Shown one piece after another: positions 35,361 to 44,377 of a stretch of 46,654 nt of DNA; the stretch's first letter is position 1, and every line of letters starts with the position of its first letter. The notes beneath the pieces were generated by a model. It had not been told where the DNA came from. It searched no databases and saw only the letters and a list, made by a program, of their open reading frames with translations. The position numbers and the translations under genes are program-made. Location of the stretch: NCBI GenBank assembly GCA_003599025.1, contig QZIL01000039.1:1-46654 (forward strand), given 5' to 3'. The stretch is from Nitrospiraceae bacterium. Its GTDB lineage: Bacteria; Nitrospirota; Thermodesulfovibrionia; UBA6902.

Positions 35361-36965
35361 ATGAAAAAATATAGAAATAATTTTAAGAACATAAGCAGTG
35401 CATGGATATATATATTAATGATCATAATTGCTGCAGTTGCAGCAAGCCTTGCTGTAGATAATATAAAATTATCTACAGATTCGCTCAGATATGGCCTTAT
35501 ATCACAACAAATACTTTCTGGCAATGGAATTAGAATCCCGGCCATAAGATTGGAAGATAATTATATTCCGGTCAGTGGCGCTATTCCATATCTTGAACAA
35601 CCACCCCTTTTACCAATACTTCTCGCTTTATTAGGTAGTGTAACTCCTGACAGTTTTTTCCCCGCGCAACTACTTAATATGGTATGTCATATTGTTTCTA
35701 CTGTCTTTACTTTTTTGATAATGGTCAAACTATATGATAATAAAATCATTGGATTACTGACTGGAACACTCGTATCTTTTTCCTATCCTATGCTAAAGCT
35801 TACTCAAAACATCATTAGTGAACCTTTATTCATTGCATTGACAGTGGCAGCAGTATATTTTCTTGTTTTATTAAGAACCTCCAATCAATTTCAATTCGGG
35901 CGGTTAATTGTAGTTGCCAGCTTTTTCGCCACTGCCTCTATAATGACAAGATGGGCAGGAGTTTCTCTGATTGGATTGTTTCTGGTTGAATTCCTAATTC
36001 TGGTGAAAAACAAAAGGCCGGAGGCTATGAAATTATCTACTTACATAGCCATTGCAATGCCTATAGTTGCTACCATAGCGTTATTTACACGCAACTACAT
36101 TATTTCCGGTACGATACGAGGCATTAATCAACCTTCCCCCGGCAGGACATATATAAACGCAATTACTGGAACAATAAGAATGATCTTCGAGCAATTTCAG
36201 CTTGGGACTTATGCTATTATTCTGATTGCCTTATTATTAACTGCATTTATTATTTTAGTGCTTGTGCGCGTCAACTTAAGAAAAGAGTCATTGAAGTTAT
36301 TTAATTCAGGACTGGGATCAATAATATTTTTCATGCTCACTTATATAACATTAATAATCATTACAATGGCAGAGAAACAAGCACAATTTGAGGTGCGTTA
36401 TGTGTCTCCGTTGGTGCCTTTTTTATTTGTATGCTTAATTCTTATTACCGTTTTAATATGGAAGGAGATAGAATTTAAGGCGTTCTCTAAATTATCATTA
36501 ATTGGAACAACATTGTCTCTGAGTATAATAGTATCGGGCAATTTCTATAAAACTTTCGTACATATACCGGACTTTTCATATAAGCAGGAAAAAGTATATT
36601 CCATACTCAATTCGTGTACATTTAAGTGGGTAAAAGACAATTACGATATAACGCGTTTAATTACAACAAATAAACCGTATCATCTTAGTTTTTTTGGAGG
36701 ATATTCTACAATTATTACCCCTCATAGCAAGTTTGACTGGAATATCAAAGTCCCTGTTGGTATGGAATCATTACTGCCTATCCGTATGAATAAAATTGGT
36801 TCACAGGTTCTTGTTCTATTCGAACCAGTGGAGGAACCATATGATGGCAGTTATCTGGCAAACCTTTTCGTAAAGAGAGAGACTGATGACACATTTACAC
36901 TGGCACATAAATGTGCAGACGGTGCAGTGTATATTTTAAGGGGATATCAACCAGATACGGATTAA
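35361..36965 (+). CDS. GT-C membrane glycosyltransferase (GT39-like), 3 of 3
   Basis: A 534-residue protein with a first membrane segment at about 15-33, then a loop with LSTDSLRYG (Asp about 40) and YLEQPPLLPILLALLG, features of GT39/ArnT-type enzymes. About 11 membrane segments precede a soluble C-terminal region (about 395-534). The base composition is strongly AT-rich compared with pgi or hslU, suggesting later acquisition. It is flanked by divergent GT2 and convergent MocA genes. Confidence 0.8.
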   Translation: MKKYRNNFKNISSAWIYILMIIIAAVAASLAVDNIKLSTDSLRYGLISQQILSGNGIRIPAIRLEDNYIPVSGAIPYLEQPPLLPILLALLGSVTPDSFFPAQLLNMVCHIVSTVFTFLIMVKLYDNKIIGLLTGTLVSFSYPMLKLTQNIISEPLFIALTVAAVYFLVLLRTSNQFQFGRLIVVASFFATASIMTRWAGVSLIGLFLVEFLILVKNKRPEAMKLSTYIAIAMPIVATIALFTRNYIISGTIRGINQPSPGRTYINAITGTIRMIFEQFQLGTYAIILIALLLTAFIILVLVRVNLRKESLKLFNSGLGSIIFFMLTYITLIIITMAEKQAQFEVRYVSPLVPFLFVCLILITVLIWKEIEFKAFSKLSLIGTTLSLSIIVSGNFYKTFVHIPDFSYKQEKVYSILNSCTFKWVKDNYDITRLITTNKPYHLSFFGGYSTIITPHSKFDWNIKVPVGMESLLPIRMNKIGSQVLVLFEPVEEPYDGSYLANLFVKRETDDTFTLAHKCADGAVYILRGYQPDTD

Positions 36966-36985
36966 TATTTAATGGTTTTCTCAAG

Positions 36986-37936
36986 TTATATAATAACGGC
37001 TTTTTGAGTCTGGATTGCCTTGTATACTGAAAGAGCAGTCATTAAAGAATTGAAACCGTCGTTGGCATCAGCAAGAATATTTTCTTTATTTGTTATCGCC
37101 CCAACCAGATTGTTGAGGATGTCTTCATAATCATATCCTTCCGGACACTTGATTTCACTATTAGCTTTGTCACTTGAGAGGATGACTTTCCTCGAAACAT
37201 AATCGGCAGACAAAAAGCCTTTACTGCCTGCACAGGTTATAAAACTCTTCTTCAGCTTTTGATTTCTCAGCAAAACCATGGAGACATTTACGCCATTATA
37301 TTCAAGATTAATGAACCCGCTATTTTCATTACTTGTTTTTTCACTAAATGCGCTGACGATTTTTTCCGGCCTTTTCCCAGTTAAAAAGGAAACAAGATCA
37401 AAAAAATGGCTGCCTAGATCCATTATTACTCCACCGTTTGAAAGCGTTATGTCTAATTGCCATTTATTCCTTACAGGCCCATGGCTCACTATTATCTGAA
37501 TCATCATTAATTTACCGATTTTTTTCAGATGGGCTTTTATTGTTTTTGTAACCTGATTGACCCTGAGAGGAAAATTAATTGCAACGATGCACTTGTTTTT
37601 TTTTGCAAGAGAAAGTATCTTATGGCCTTCATTAAGATTGGAAGCTAACGGTTTGTCTATCAAGATATGTTTCTCTGCCCTTAATGCCTCAATGGCGTGA
37701 ATTCCGTGGAGATTGCTTGGAGTTGTGATTATAACAACATCTATTTCTTTATTATTTAAAAGTTCGTGATAGTTGGAATAATATATAACACCGTGTTTTT
37801 TTGCGTAATCTTTTGCACATTCAGAGCGACGGCATACAGCAATAAGTTTTCCCGATTTTATATCTTTTCTGATATGTTCGGAAAGTCTTAAACCCTGTCT
37901 ACCCAAACCAATAACGCCAAATCCGACTGCTTTCAT
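36986..37936 (-). CDS. Gfo/Idh/MocA family oxidoreductase
   Basis: A 316-residue NAD(P)-dependent sugar dehydrogenase. The N-terminal Rossmann motif is GFGVIGLGRQGLRLSE. The family EKP motif appears as IDKPLASNLNEG (about 92-103). The catalytic-region block GGVIMDLGSHFFDLVSFLTG is intact. It probably oxidises a nucleotide sugar at C3 or another position. The ATG overlaps the stop of the upstream SPASM radical SAM gene by 4 bases, so the two enzymes are produced together. Confidence 0.87.
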   Translation of the reverse strand: MKAVGFGVIGLGRQGLRLSEHIRKDIKSGKLIAVCRRSECAKDYAKKHGVIYYSNYHELLNNKEIDVVIITTPSNLHGIHAIEALRAEKHILIDKPLASNLNEGHKILSLAKKNKCIVAINFPLRVNQVTKTIKAHLKKIGKLMMIQIIVSHGPVRNKWQLDITLSNGGVIMDLGSHFFDLVSFLTGKRPEKIVSAFSEKTSNENSGFINLEYNGVNVSMVLLRNQKLKKSFITCAGSKGFLSADYVSRKVILSSDKANSEIKCPEGYDYEDILNNLVGAITNKENILADANDGFNSLMTALSVYKAIQTQKAVII

Positions 37937-38964
37937 ATAGAATATATATGCATCTTGTCGTCCACAAAAACATCCCTAATGACATTGTCATATTCTTTCA
38001 TCTTGCAGATGTACTTGGTGCAGTATTCGGGATCCTGGGAATTATATACCTCATAATGCTTCTTGCTTCCCCAGAGATTTATAAAACGCTCTTCATAAAC
38101 GTTTCCTATCTTATAAGCCCCGTCAGCATGGTCCATAAATCCGCACAGATACATATCTCCATTGGCAGATATTGTACCAATTAAGGGATTGGATATGCAT
38201 TTGGGAGTTCGTTTAGGTTCTTTATAAAAGGAGTGAGATATTTTAATCCGCGATTTCTTTTTCAATTCCTCAATTTTTCTGTGGGCGATGTCTATTGATT
38301 CCCTTGATGCAGCGAATTCCCAGAGAACAGCAGCAAACATTATATAATCCACTTTCAGTTTTTCTGCAAGGGCAACCATGTGCTCTATCTCATGAAAATT
38401 TTTATCATGAATTGCATTTCTTATACCTATGAGCATGTTAGCTCCGACTTTATCACGATGTATTCTCAGCTTTTCAATATTGTTAATAATTCGCTCGAAT
38501 TGATCGTTCTTGGGTGCGTTCACTAGATTGTGAGTCTCCGTGGAAGCTGCGTTCAAACTGACCCTGATATAGGTTGATGCACGAACGATAGTGTCTATCT
38601 CGGCTTCCCTGATGGAGGAACCGTTTGTCGTAATGGATATGAATATTTTATTTTTATAGAACCAGCGGATAAGATCATATATGTCGGGATGGATCATAGG
38701 TTCCCCGCCACCTACCAGGGATACCGATTTAACTCCCAGCTTTTTAAAGTCTTTAGCCAGCTCAAATAACTTTTCATTAGGCAGAAATACTTTATTTTCA
38801 CTTCTGAAATTTGTATAACTGCAAAAAAAACAATTATGGTTACATAGATTCGTTGGCTCCAGAACTATCCTGACCGGCGCCGGAATCTTCCCCTCTAATA
38901 ATTGGAAGATTTTATTGGAATGCGCTATTATTTTTAGTTTATTGAAAGGGGTTATTGCTGTCAT
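37933..38964 (-). CDS. SPASM-domain radical SAM enzyme
   Basis: A 343-residue protein. The cluster cysteines are 41, 45 and 48 (EPTNLCNHNCFFCSY), followed by the GGGEPMIHPD motif that binds SAM. The C-terminal SPASM-type region has cysteines in YLCGFMDH and YCTKYICKM (about 275-330), suited to hold an auxiliary Fe-S cluster. Such enzymes modify peptides or sugars; the 4-base coupling with a sugar dehydrogenase favours a sugar. It is read leftward, divergent from the ATP-grasp gene. Confidence 0.87.
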   Translation of the reverse strand: MTAITPFNKLKIIAHSNKIFQLLEGKIPAPVRIVLEPTNLCNHNCFFCSYTNFRSENKVFLPNEKLFELAKDFKKLGVKSVSLVGGGEPMIHPDIYDLIRWFYKNKIFISITTNGSSIREAEIDTIVRASTYIRVSLNAASTETHNLVNAPKNDQFERIINNIEKLRIHRDKVGANMLIGIRNAIHDKNFHEIEHMVALAEKLKVDYIMFAAVLWEFAASRESIDIAHRKIEELKKKSRIKISHSFYKEPKRTPKCISNPLIGTISANGDMYLCGFMDHADGAYKIGNVYEERFINLWGSKKHYEVYNSQDPEYCTKYICKMKEYDNVIRDVFVDDKMHIYSI

Positions 38965-39129
38965 GTTATTAATATTAGCAATAATTGTGAGTCGACTGCA
39001 AGGTTACTCAAGACATCCACGTCGTTATAAGTAAGTACTTTTTTCTATTATACTTCGTTAAAAAATGATATAAATTGTATAATGAAAGCAGGCGAACTTA
39101 GCTGTTTTATATCAAACTTCCATAAAACG

Positions 39130-40056
39130 ATGAAAAAAATAATGATAACCGCGGCAGGAGGTCCTGCTGGATTTTGTCTGGCAAAGTACCTGAGTGGCAA
39201 GGCGTACCTGATAGGCCTTGACAGCGACATGGACAGCCCAGCTCAATTTTACTGTAATGAGGTTCATTCGGTTCCTTTCGCTGTGTTACCGAACTATAAA
39301 GAAGAGATGCTTAAGGTCATCAGAAAGACTAGTCCCGACATAATAATCCCTACATTTGATGAAGACCTCCTCTTTTTTGATAGCGTTCGGGATCTGATTG
39401 ACAACTTTATCCTTCTCTCCCCGTTCGAGACGATACATGTTTGCGATGACAAGCGAAAGACCGCAAATAAGTTTAAAGACATTGCAGCAAAGACTTATTC
39501 TTTAGATGATGCCATAGTACCGTGCACATATCCCTTATTTATAAAACCGGCAATTGGGCGTGGAAGCAAGACAGGCTTTAAAGTCGATAATGATACTGAT
39601 CTCAAATATGCCCTAAGTCAGGTCAAGGAGCCGTTCATACAGGAATGGCTTCAGGGACCGGAAGTTACGGCAGACACGTTCGCTGACCTTGATGGCAGAC
39701 TACTTGGGATATCACCTCGAATCAGGATCCAAACGAGAGGCGGCATTTCGACAAAAGCTCGCTTTATAAAGGACGTTGAAATCGAGATGATCTGCACTCT
39801 TGTTCATGAACGGTTAAAGATTATCGGTCCTGCAAATATTCAGTGCATGAAGGACCACGGCGGCAACTGGAAACTTCTGGAGATTAATCCCAGATATTCA
39901 GGAGGGCTTGGACTTTCTTATCAGGCTGGTTTTGACAGTATTACACCTCTTCTGACTATTGACAGTACTAAAAAGACTATAAGAGTAGAGAAGATGTCCC
40001 CTTATTATGGTGTTACCGTAGTCCGGTTCTGGGAGGAGCGAATAGCTGGTGCTTAA
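39130..40056 (+). CDS. ATP-grasp (CarB-like) carboxylate-amine ligase
   Basis: A 308-residue protein from the ATG giving MKKIMITAAGGPAGF. An upstream ATG at 39082 adds 16 residues without family support. The pre-ATP-grasp Rossmann domain (1-105) has GLDSDMDSPA and DIIIPTFDED. The ATP-grasp domain has FIKPAIGRGSKTGF (Lys), IQEWLQGPEVTADTF and the Mg-binding end LLEINPRYSGGLGLS. It probably couples an acid to an amine. The 3' end overlaps the PHP gene by 8 bases, so they are coupled. Confidence 0.85.
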   Translation: MKKIMITAAGGPAGFCLAKYLSGKAYLIGLDSDMDSPAQFYCNEVHSVPFAVLPNYKEEMLKVIRKTSPDIIIPTFDEDLLFFDSVRDLIDNFILLSPFETIHVCDDKRKTANKFKDIAAKTYSLDDAIVPCTYPLFIKPAIGRGSKTGFKVDNDTDLKYALSQVKEPFIQEWLQGPEVTADTFADLDGRLLGISPRIRIQTRGGISTKARFIKDVEIEMICTLVHERLKIIGPANIQCMKDHGGNWKLLEINPRYSGGLGLSYQAGFDSITPLLTIDSTKKTIRVEKMSPYYGVTVVRFWEERIAGA

Positions 40057-40663
40057 TTTAAACTGGAATTATCATAGCCATACACTCTATACTGACGGCT
40101 CACACACAGTAGAAGAAATTGCAAGTTATTGTGATGGGCACGGTATAAAGGAAATTGCAATTACAGAACATGTGAAGAGGGAGCTCTCTTATGACTTTGA
40201 TGCCTTGCTCTCAGATATTAAACACGCAAACAGTAAATTCAAGGTAAATATAATCACCGGACTGGAAGCTAAGATCCTTCCCGATGGTACACTTGACTGT
40301 ACTGAAGAGATAAAGAGCAAGGTGGACATTGTCATAGGTAGTGTACATAGCCTTAATGGAATGGACCAATATGGAGCTTATGAAAAGCTGGCCAGGTCGG
40401 ACTGTATGATTATTGGCCATCCTCAACTATGTAGTGATAAAATTATTGCCTCTATGGTTTCAACTGGAAAGATAGTGGAGCTATCCGCCCGCTATGATCA
40501 ACAAGATGATATGATTATGGCATTCAAGGAAGCAGGACTGCTTTTCAGTATAGGCCTTGATAGCCATAAGCTCTCTGAACTTGATGATTTTGACAGGGTG
40601 AAAGAAATGATACAGAACTTTGGGTTGCAGGACAGACTGTGGAAGTTTACGAAAAACTCTTAA
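40049..40663 (+). CDS. PHP-domain metal-dependent hydrolase
   Basis: A 204-residue protein starting with GTG (GGGAGG about 14 bases upstream). PHP metal ligands are visible: HSH at 9-11 (NYHSHTLYTDG), His in AITEHVKRE, His in GSVHSLNG, His in IIGHPQL and DSH in IGLDSHK. It is distinct from the PHP gene at 10160. Its ATG-less start lies inside the end of the ATP-grasp gene. Such pairs suggest that one enzyme acts on the product or by-product of the other; the substrate is unknown. Confidence 0.83.
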   Translation: MLNLNWNYHSHTLYTDGSHTVEEIASYCDGHGIKEIAITEHVKRELSYDFDALLSDIKHANSKFKVNIITGLEAKILPDGTLDCTEEIKSKVDIVIGSVHSLNGMDQYGAYEKLARSDCMIIGHPQLCSDKIIASMVSTGKIVELSARYDQQDDMIMAFKEAGLLFSIGLDSHKLSELDDFDRVKEMIQNFGLQDRLWKFTKNS

Positions 40664-40844
40664 AGAGACTGAGAAAAAATGCTACTTATACTTCATGTAA
40701 TAGATATGAATTAACCTTATTAACTGCAAGGCAAGTATGACACTACATTTATTTTAATTTCCTGTGCTATAATTTTGATTATATACTCATTAGCAATTCA
40801 GTCTTATATTCTTAATACATCTCAGCATACACGCGGATTATAAC

Positions 40845-41540
40845 ATGCTTCTAAATGAAAAGATTTTATTAGTAATTTCACCTCATCCCGACGATGAAAT
40901 ACTTGGTTGTGGCGGTCTTATAGCAAAAATCAAAGCTCTCGGAGGGAAAGTATTCGTAATCATGTTTGCAGTGGGGAATGCAAAGCAGATTGGGGGAGAA
41001 AGTTCTACTGCCATGAGAACTAAAGAAGTTAAAGAAGTTATGGCATACATGAACGTTGACGGCTACGAAATAATATATATGGACGATAATATTCACTTGA
41101 AGCTCGACATGATTCCAAGGAGGGATTTAATTGATTTGATAGAAAGCAAATCGACATACTCCATAAATAATATCGATCCTGATATAATTGCCATTCCATC
41201 TCTGGCGTGCCAGAATCAGGACCACGAAGCAGTTTTTCAGGCGGCATTTACTGCATGCCGTCCAAGAGTAAAGAAAGGGTTACGTAACGCAATGACTGTG
41301 CTTGCATATGAACAAGTGGATAACTTATGGACATCAAGAATTTTTAAACCGACATTCTATGTTGATATATCCGATTATCTGGATAATAAAATCACTGCGC
41401 TTGCTCTCTATGCAACACAGATGAGAGAAGAACCAAATCTGCGTAGTATCGAAAACGTTAAAAGACTGTCTCAGCTTAGAGGAAGTGAGATATGTGTTAA
41501 AGCAGCCGAGGCATTTGAATGCTGCAGATTTATATGCTGA
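40845..41540 (+). CDS. PIG-L family deacetylase
   Basis: A 231-residue zinc-dependent deacetylase of the LmbE/PIG-L family. The metal motif is SPHPDDEILGCGG (about 12-24) and the third ligand is in QNQDHEAVFQA. Family members remove acetyl groups from N-acetylglucosamine of glycolipids or small thiols (MshB, BshB). In this locus a GlcNAc-type glycan is the likely substrate. About 180 bases separate it from the PHP gene. It converges on the sulfatase-fold gene. It ends in ECCRFIC, an unusual Cys-rich tail. Confidence 0.87.
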   Translation: MLLNEKILLVISPHPDDEILGCGGLIAKIKALGGKVFVIMFAVGNAKQIGGESSTAMRTKEVKEVMAYMNVDGYEIIYMDDNIHLKLDMIPRRDLIDLIESKSTYSINNIDPDIIAIPSLACQNQDHEAVFQAAFTACRPRVKKGLRNAMTVLAYEQVDNLWTSRIFKPTFYVDISDYLDNKITALALYATQMREEPNLRSIENVKRLSQLRGSEICVKAAEAFECCRFIC

Positions 41541-41609
41541 ATATTTATATTTGATGTAGTTTCCCGCGATAACAGAAAGCAATAAAAGATTTGATGCAAG
41601 TCAATTCTG

Positions 41610-43646
41610 TTAATCTCTTTTAGATGTTTTTTCGTTTGCCTTGTTAAGTCCATCATGAATTAATTTCAGGAGATTTTGCCCTTCCTCCATCTCCTTATCA
41701 TATATATTATTAAGTTCATCTGGGTCGATAGCAAGGTTAAATAAGAGATTTAAATTATCTTCGAGATAATGGATGAGTTTGTAATCCCTGCTCCATACTG
41801 CAACTGTCCCACTTGAAATCCTGTGACCATGCCCTTCATTGCTCTCAAAATTCATGGAATAGATCGGCTTAGGTGGTATTTTATTGTACCTCAGAAGAGG
41901 TACTATCGAGCGACCTTCAATCCAGTCAGGCACATCAATTTTTGCCAGTTCTAATATAGAGGCAGGTATGTCTGTCTGGTCAACTAGCTCGTCAAGAATT
42001 TGGCCCTTTGTCTGGCCAGCCTCTTTGATTATAAGTGGAATATTGGTCATTGATTCAAAAAGATCAGGGCCTCCATGATTTATATATTTGTGGTCGAAGG
42101 ATTCACCATGATCAGAGGATAATATAATAACGGAATTTATTAATTTGTTTTTTGCCTCTAGCTTTGAAATAAAATCTCTAAATTGATCATCACAATATCT
42201 GATGAACTCATCATATCGAGCCCGCAGAATATTTATTTGTGGCATAGTTTTTTCAGTGGCTATATAATTATCAAGAGAATCAAGCAGTTTTTTCTGGCTC
42301 TTAGCCGTCCTTAGTTCCGGTGAAGGATCAAAAAGCCCTTTGTATTGTTCAGGTGGTAAATACGGCCAGTGAGGCGGAAAGAGATGTATCCATGCGAAGT
42401 ATGGTTCAGGAATACCGCCATCAAGCACTTCGATGAATTTGTTAAACGCCAACTGAGGACGCTTTGAAGTAGATGAAGAATCAATAGAGAATTTGTTCAG
42501 AATTCTTGCTGCAATAAAGTCTTCTTTTATAACCCAATCATATAAAAGGAATTTGTGCCCAAATACATTGAATAGAAGACTATTTATAAGTTCGGATAAG
42601 GATTCAGGCATCATAAACATATTCCAGGGGGGACGAACATCAAAATGCGCATCAAGGTCACCAGTTGAGGCTTCAAGGGTAGTTATTATACCTATATTGT
42701 AATAACCATTTTCTTTCAGTATCTTTGCTATATTTTCAGTAGCAATATTAAGCGGTTTTGATCGCTGGTCAGAATGGTATATCTGGTGTGTCCATACTCT
42801 TTTTCCCGTCATCAGACTCGATACGGTTGATCGTGTATAATTACTTGCTGCTTGATGACGTGTAAATAGTGATGCTGTTTTTGCCCATTCACTAATAAAA
42901 GGTGTAGTGGGTCGGTAATAACCATATGCTGACATATCTCTTGCTGTCAGCGCATCAAAGGTTACCAGGAGAATGTTGGGACGATCTGTGTTAGATTGCG
43001 AAGACTGGGATAGGCTTTGTGGTGCAGTCAGGTCAGATTTCTTAACATATATGGTATATATGACTAGAAAAATAGAAATTGCAAAACATAACGTAAATAA
43101 ATAAAGCAAAGGTGCTATTTGTTCTTGAATCATTCTTATCCACCTAGTAGCATTACTCCTTAATAGCCATGTGAGTGCAATAGATACTGGAAGTATGCCT
43201 AACATCAGCACTTGATTCAAAAGCTGAGGAGAAGTATGCAAAATAAACCGTTTACTAAACCAGAAAACTGCTAAAAGTAAAGCGAGCAGAGATGTAAATA
43301 ACAGCCAGTGATCTAGGGAAATATCCCATTTTTTGTAAGAGAACAGGGATCTTACTATACTAAATGATATCCAAATGAGCAGTGAAGTCAATGCAGCAAC
43401 AAAACTCCAAATAATAGTTATAAGCGCAACGCTGGGAAGGTATTCAGACAATGATGCGTAGTATTTAAACCCATCCCACCTATAGAAGACATCTCCCATA
43501 AGATAAAGAGAGAAAACCACAAAAGCAAGACGGAAAATAATACAAAAACTGTTTGTCGATGGGTTCTTTGTCACTGATGTATTTATTATATATTGTAGAA
43601 GATTACTTAGTACTAAAGTATAGCGTACTCCCGGATAGAGGGTCAA
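41610..43646 (-). CDS. Membrane sulfatase-fold enzyme (alkaline phosphatase superfamily)
   Basis: A 678-residue protein with about five hydrophobic segments (about 35-225) and a large periplasmic sulfatase-fold domain (about 225-600). Metal-site blocks are NILLVTFDALTARDMSAYG, VIILSSDHGESFDH and INHGGPDLFES. The nucleophile region reads NYTRSTVSSLMTG. Aligned to CSPSRASLLTG this puts Thr, not Cys or Ser, at the formylglycine position, so a phosphoester or phosphoethanolamine-type activity fits better than a sulfatase. The start at 43646 is TTG; GTG 43574 is an equally possible start. Confidence 0.82.
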   Translation of the reverse strand: MTLYPGVRYTLVLSNLLQYIINTSVTKNPSTNSFCIIFRLAFVVFSLYLMGDVFYRWDGFKYYASLSEYLPSVALITIIWSFVAALTSLLIWISFSIVRSLFSYKKWDISLDHWLLFTSLLALLLAVFWFSKRFILHTSPQLLNQVLMLGILPVSIALTWLLRSNATRWIRMIQEQIAPLLYLFTLCFAISIFLVIYTIYVKKSDLTAPQSLSQSSQSNTDRPNILLVTFDALTARDMSAYGYYRPTTPFISEWAKTASLFTRHQAASNYTRSTVSSLMTGKRVWTHQIYHSDQRSKPLNIATENIAKILKENGYYNIGIITTLEASTGDLDAHFDVRPPWNMFMMPESLSELINSLLFNVFGHKFLLYDWVIKEDFIAARILNKFSIDSSSTSKRPQLAFNKFIEVLDGGIPEPYFAWIHLFPPHWPYLPPEQYKGLFDPSPELRTAKSQKKLLDSLDNYIATEKTMPQINILRARYDEFIRYCDDQFRDFISKLEAKNKLINSVIILSSDHGESFDHKYINHGGPDLFESMTNIPLIIKEAGQTKGQILDELVDQTDIPASILELAKIDVPDWIEGRSIVPLLRYNKIPPKPIYSMNFESNEGHGHRISSGTVAVWSRDYKLIHYLEDNLNLLFNLAIDPDELNNIYDKEMEEGQNLLKLIHDGLNKANEKTSKRD

Positions 43647-43824
43647 ATAACAGATCTTCTAATACATCGGAGGATAAACCAAAACAATAGTAGGTATATT
43701 TCAAGTAAATCCAACCGTAGCCCGCAGATAAGCCCATGAAAACTGACTCAATACGGACATCTGATTCTGATAATATAAACTCTTCCGGCTTGCAATCTCT
43801 TCTTGGAAAACACAAAGCGATCAT
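43603..43824 (-). CDS. Doubtful 73-residue ORF upstream of the sulfatase-fold gene
   Basis: An open frame of 73 codons (MIALCFPRRDCKPEEF...). It overlaps the TTG start of the sulfatase-fold gene but not its GTG alternative. No domain, signal or convincing ribosome binding site is seen. It may be a remnant like the decayed gene beside it, or chance. Confidence 0.2.
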   Translation of the reverse strand: MIALCFPRRDCKPEEFILSESDVRIESVFMGLSAGYGWIYLKYTYYCFGLSSDVLEDLLFDPLSGSTLYFSTK

Positions 43825-43861
43825 TTCGAGGCTCCGTCAGCTGCGTAGATACTAAGGAGAG

Positions 43862-44303
43862 CCTGAAAGACCAAACATCTTTCATCTAGGGATTACCGAC
43901 AAGTGCAACATGAGTTGCCCGAATTGTCTCTATCGTAGTGATAATAAAAACTGTAAAGTTATCAGTGCTGACAAGGTCGCTTATCTTATATAGGAATTTG
44001 ACAGCCCCATTGTATTGCTGATCGGAGGTTAGCCCTTGCTTGCAGGGGAAAGACTTGAGACCACGAGACCTCCGGCTAAAATATCCATGGAATCGGGTAA
44101 GGTAACGGGGATACTGACAAATGGAACTACGCTGAAAAAGTGGTCATGAATAATTTCCCGGAATTTCGTCCCGGCAGCGGTTTTTTCCAGATATCGGTTG
44201 ATGGCTTAAGGGAGACCCATATGACCTGAGGGGCAATTTTGAACAGATCATGTTGAACATTCATGTTTGCCAAAAAATCGGGCCACCCTTAATAAATCTT
44301 GCA
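43862..44303 (+). pseudogene. Decayed radical SAM gene
   Basis: Plus-strand translation gives a recognisable radical SAM N-terminus, HLGITDKCNMSCPNCLYR, with the three cluster cysteines intact. In-frame TAG codons follow at DKVAYLI-stop-EFDS and at VLLIGG-stop-PLL, where the conserved Glu of the GGEP motif has become TAG. Further on, ILTNGTTLKKW, FQISVDGLRETHM and LRGNFEQIMLNI are spread over shifted frames, implying at least two frameshifts. The start and C-terminus are lost. It lies between the envelope locus and the arsenic operon. The intact ancestor was probably a SPASM or Fe-S maturase-like enzyme. Confidence 0.8.
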
Positions 44304-44377
44304 GCCGGTGAATCAACTGGTGTGCTTTTGTCGCCCAGTGCGTGTTCAGCCCCGCATATTGGACGTGCTGCTTCAGC

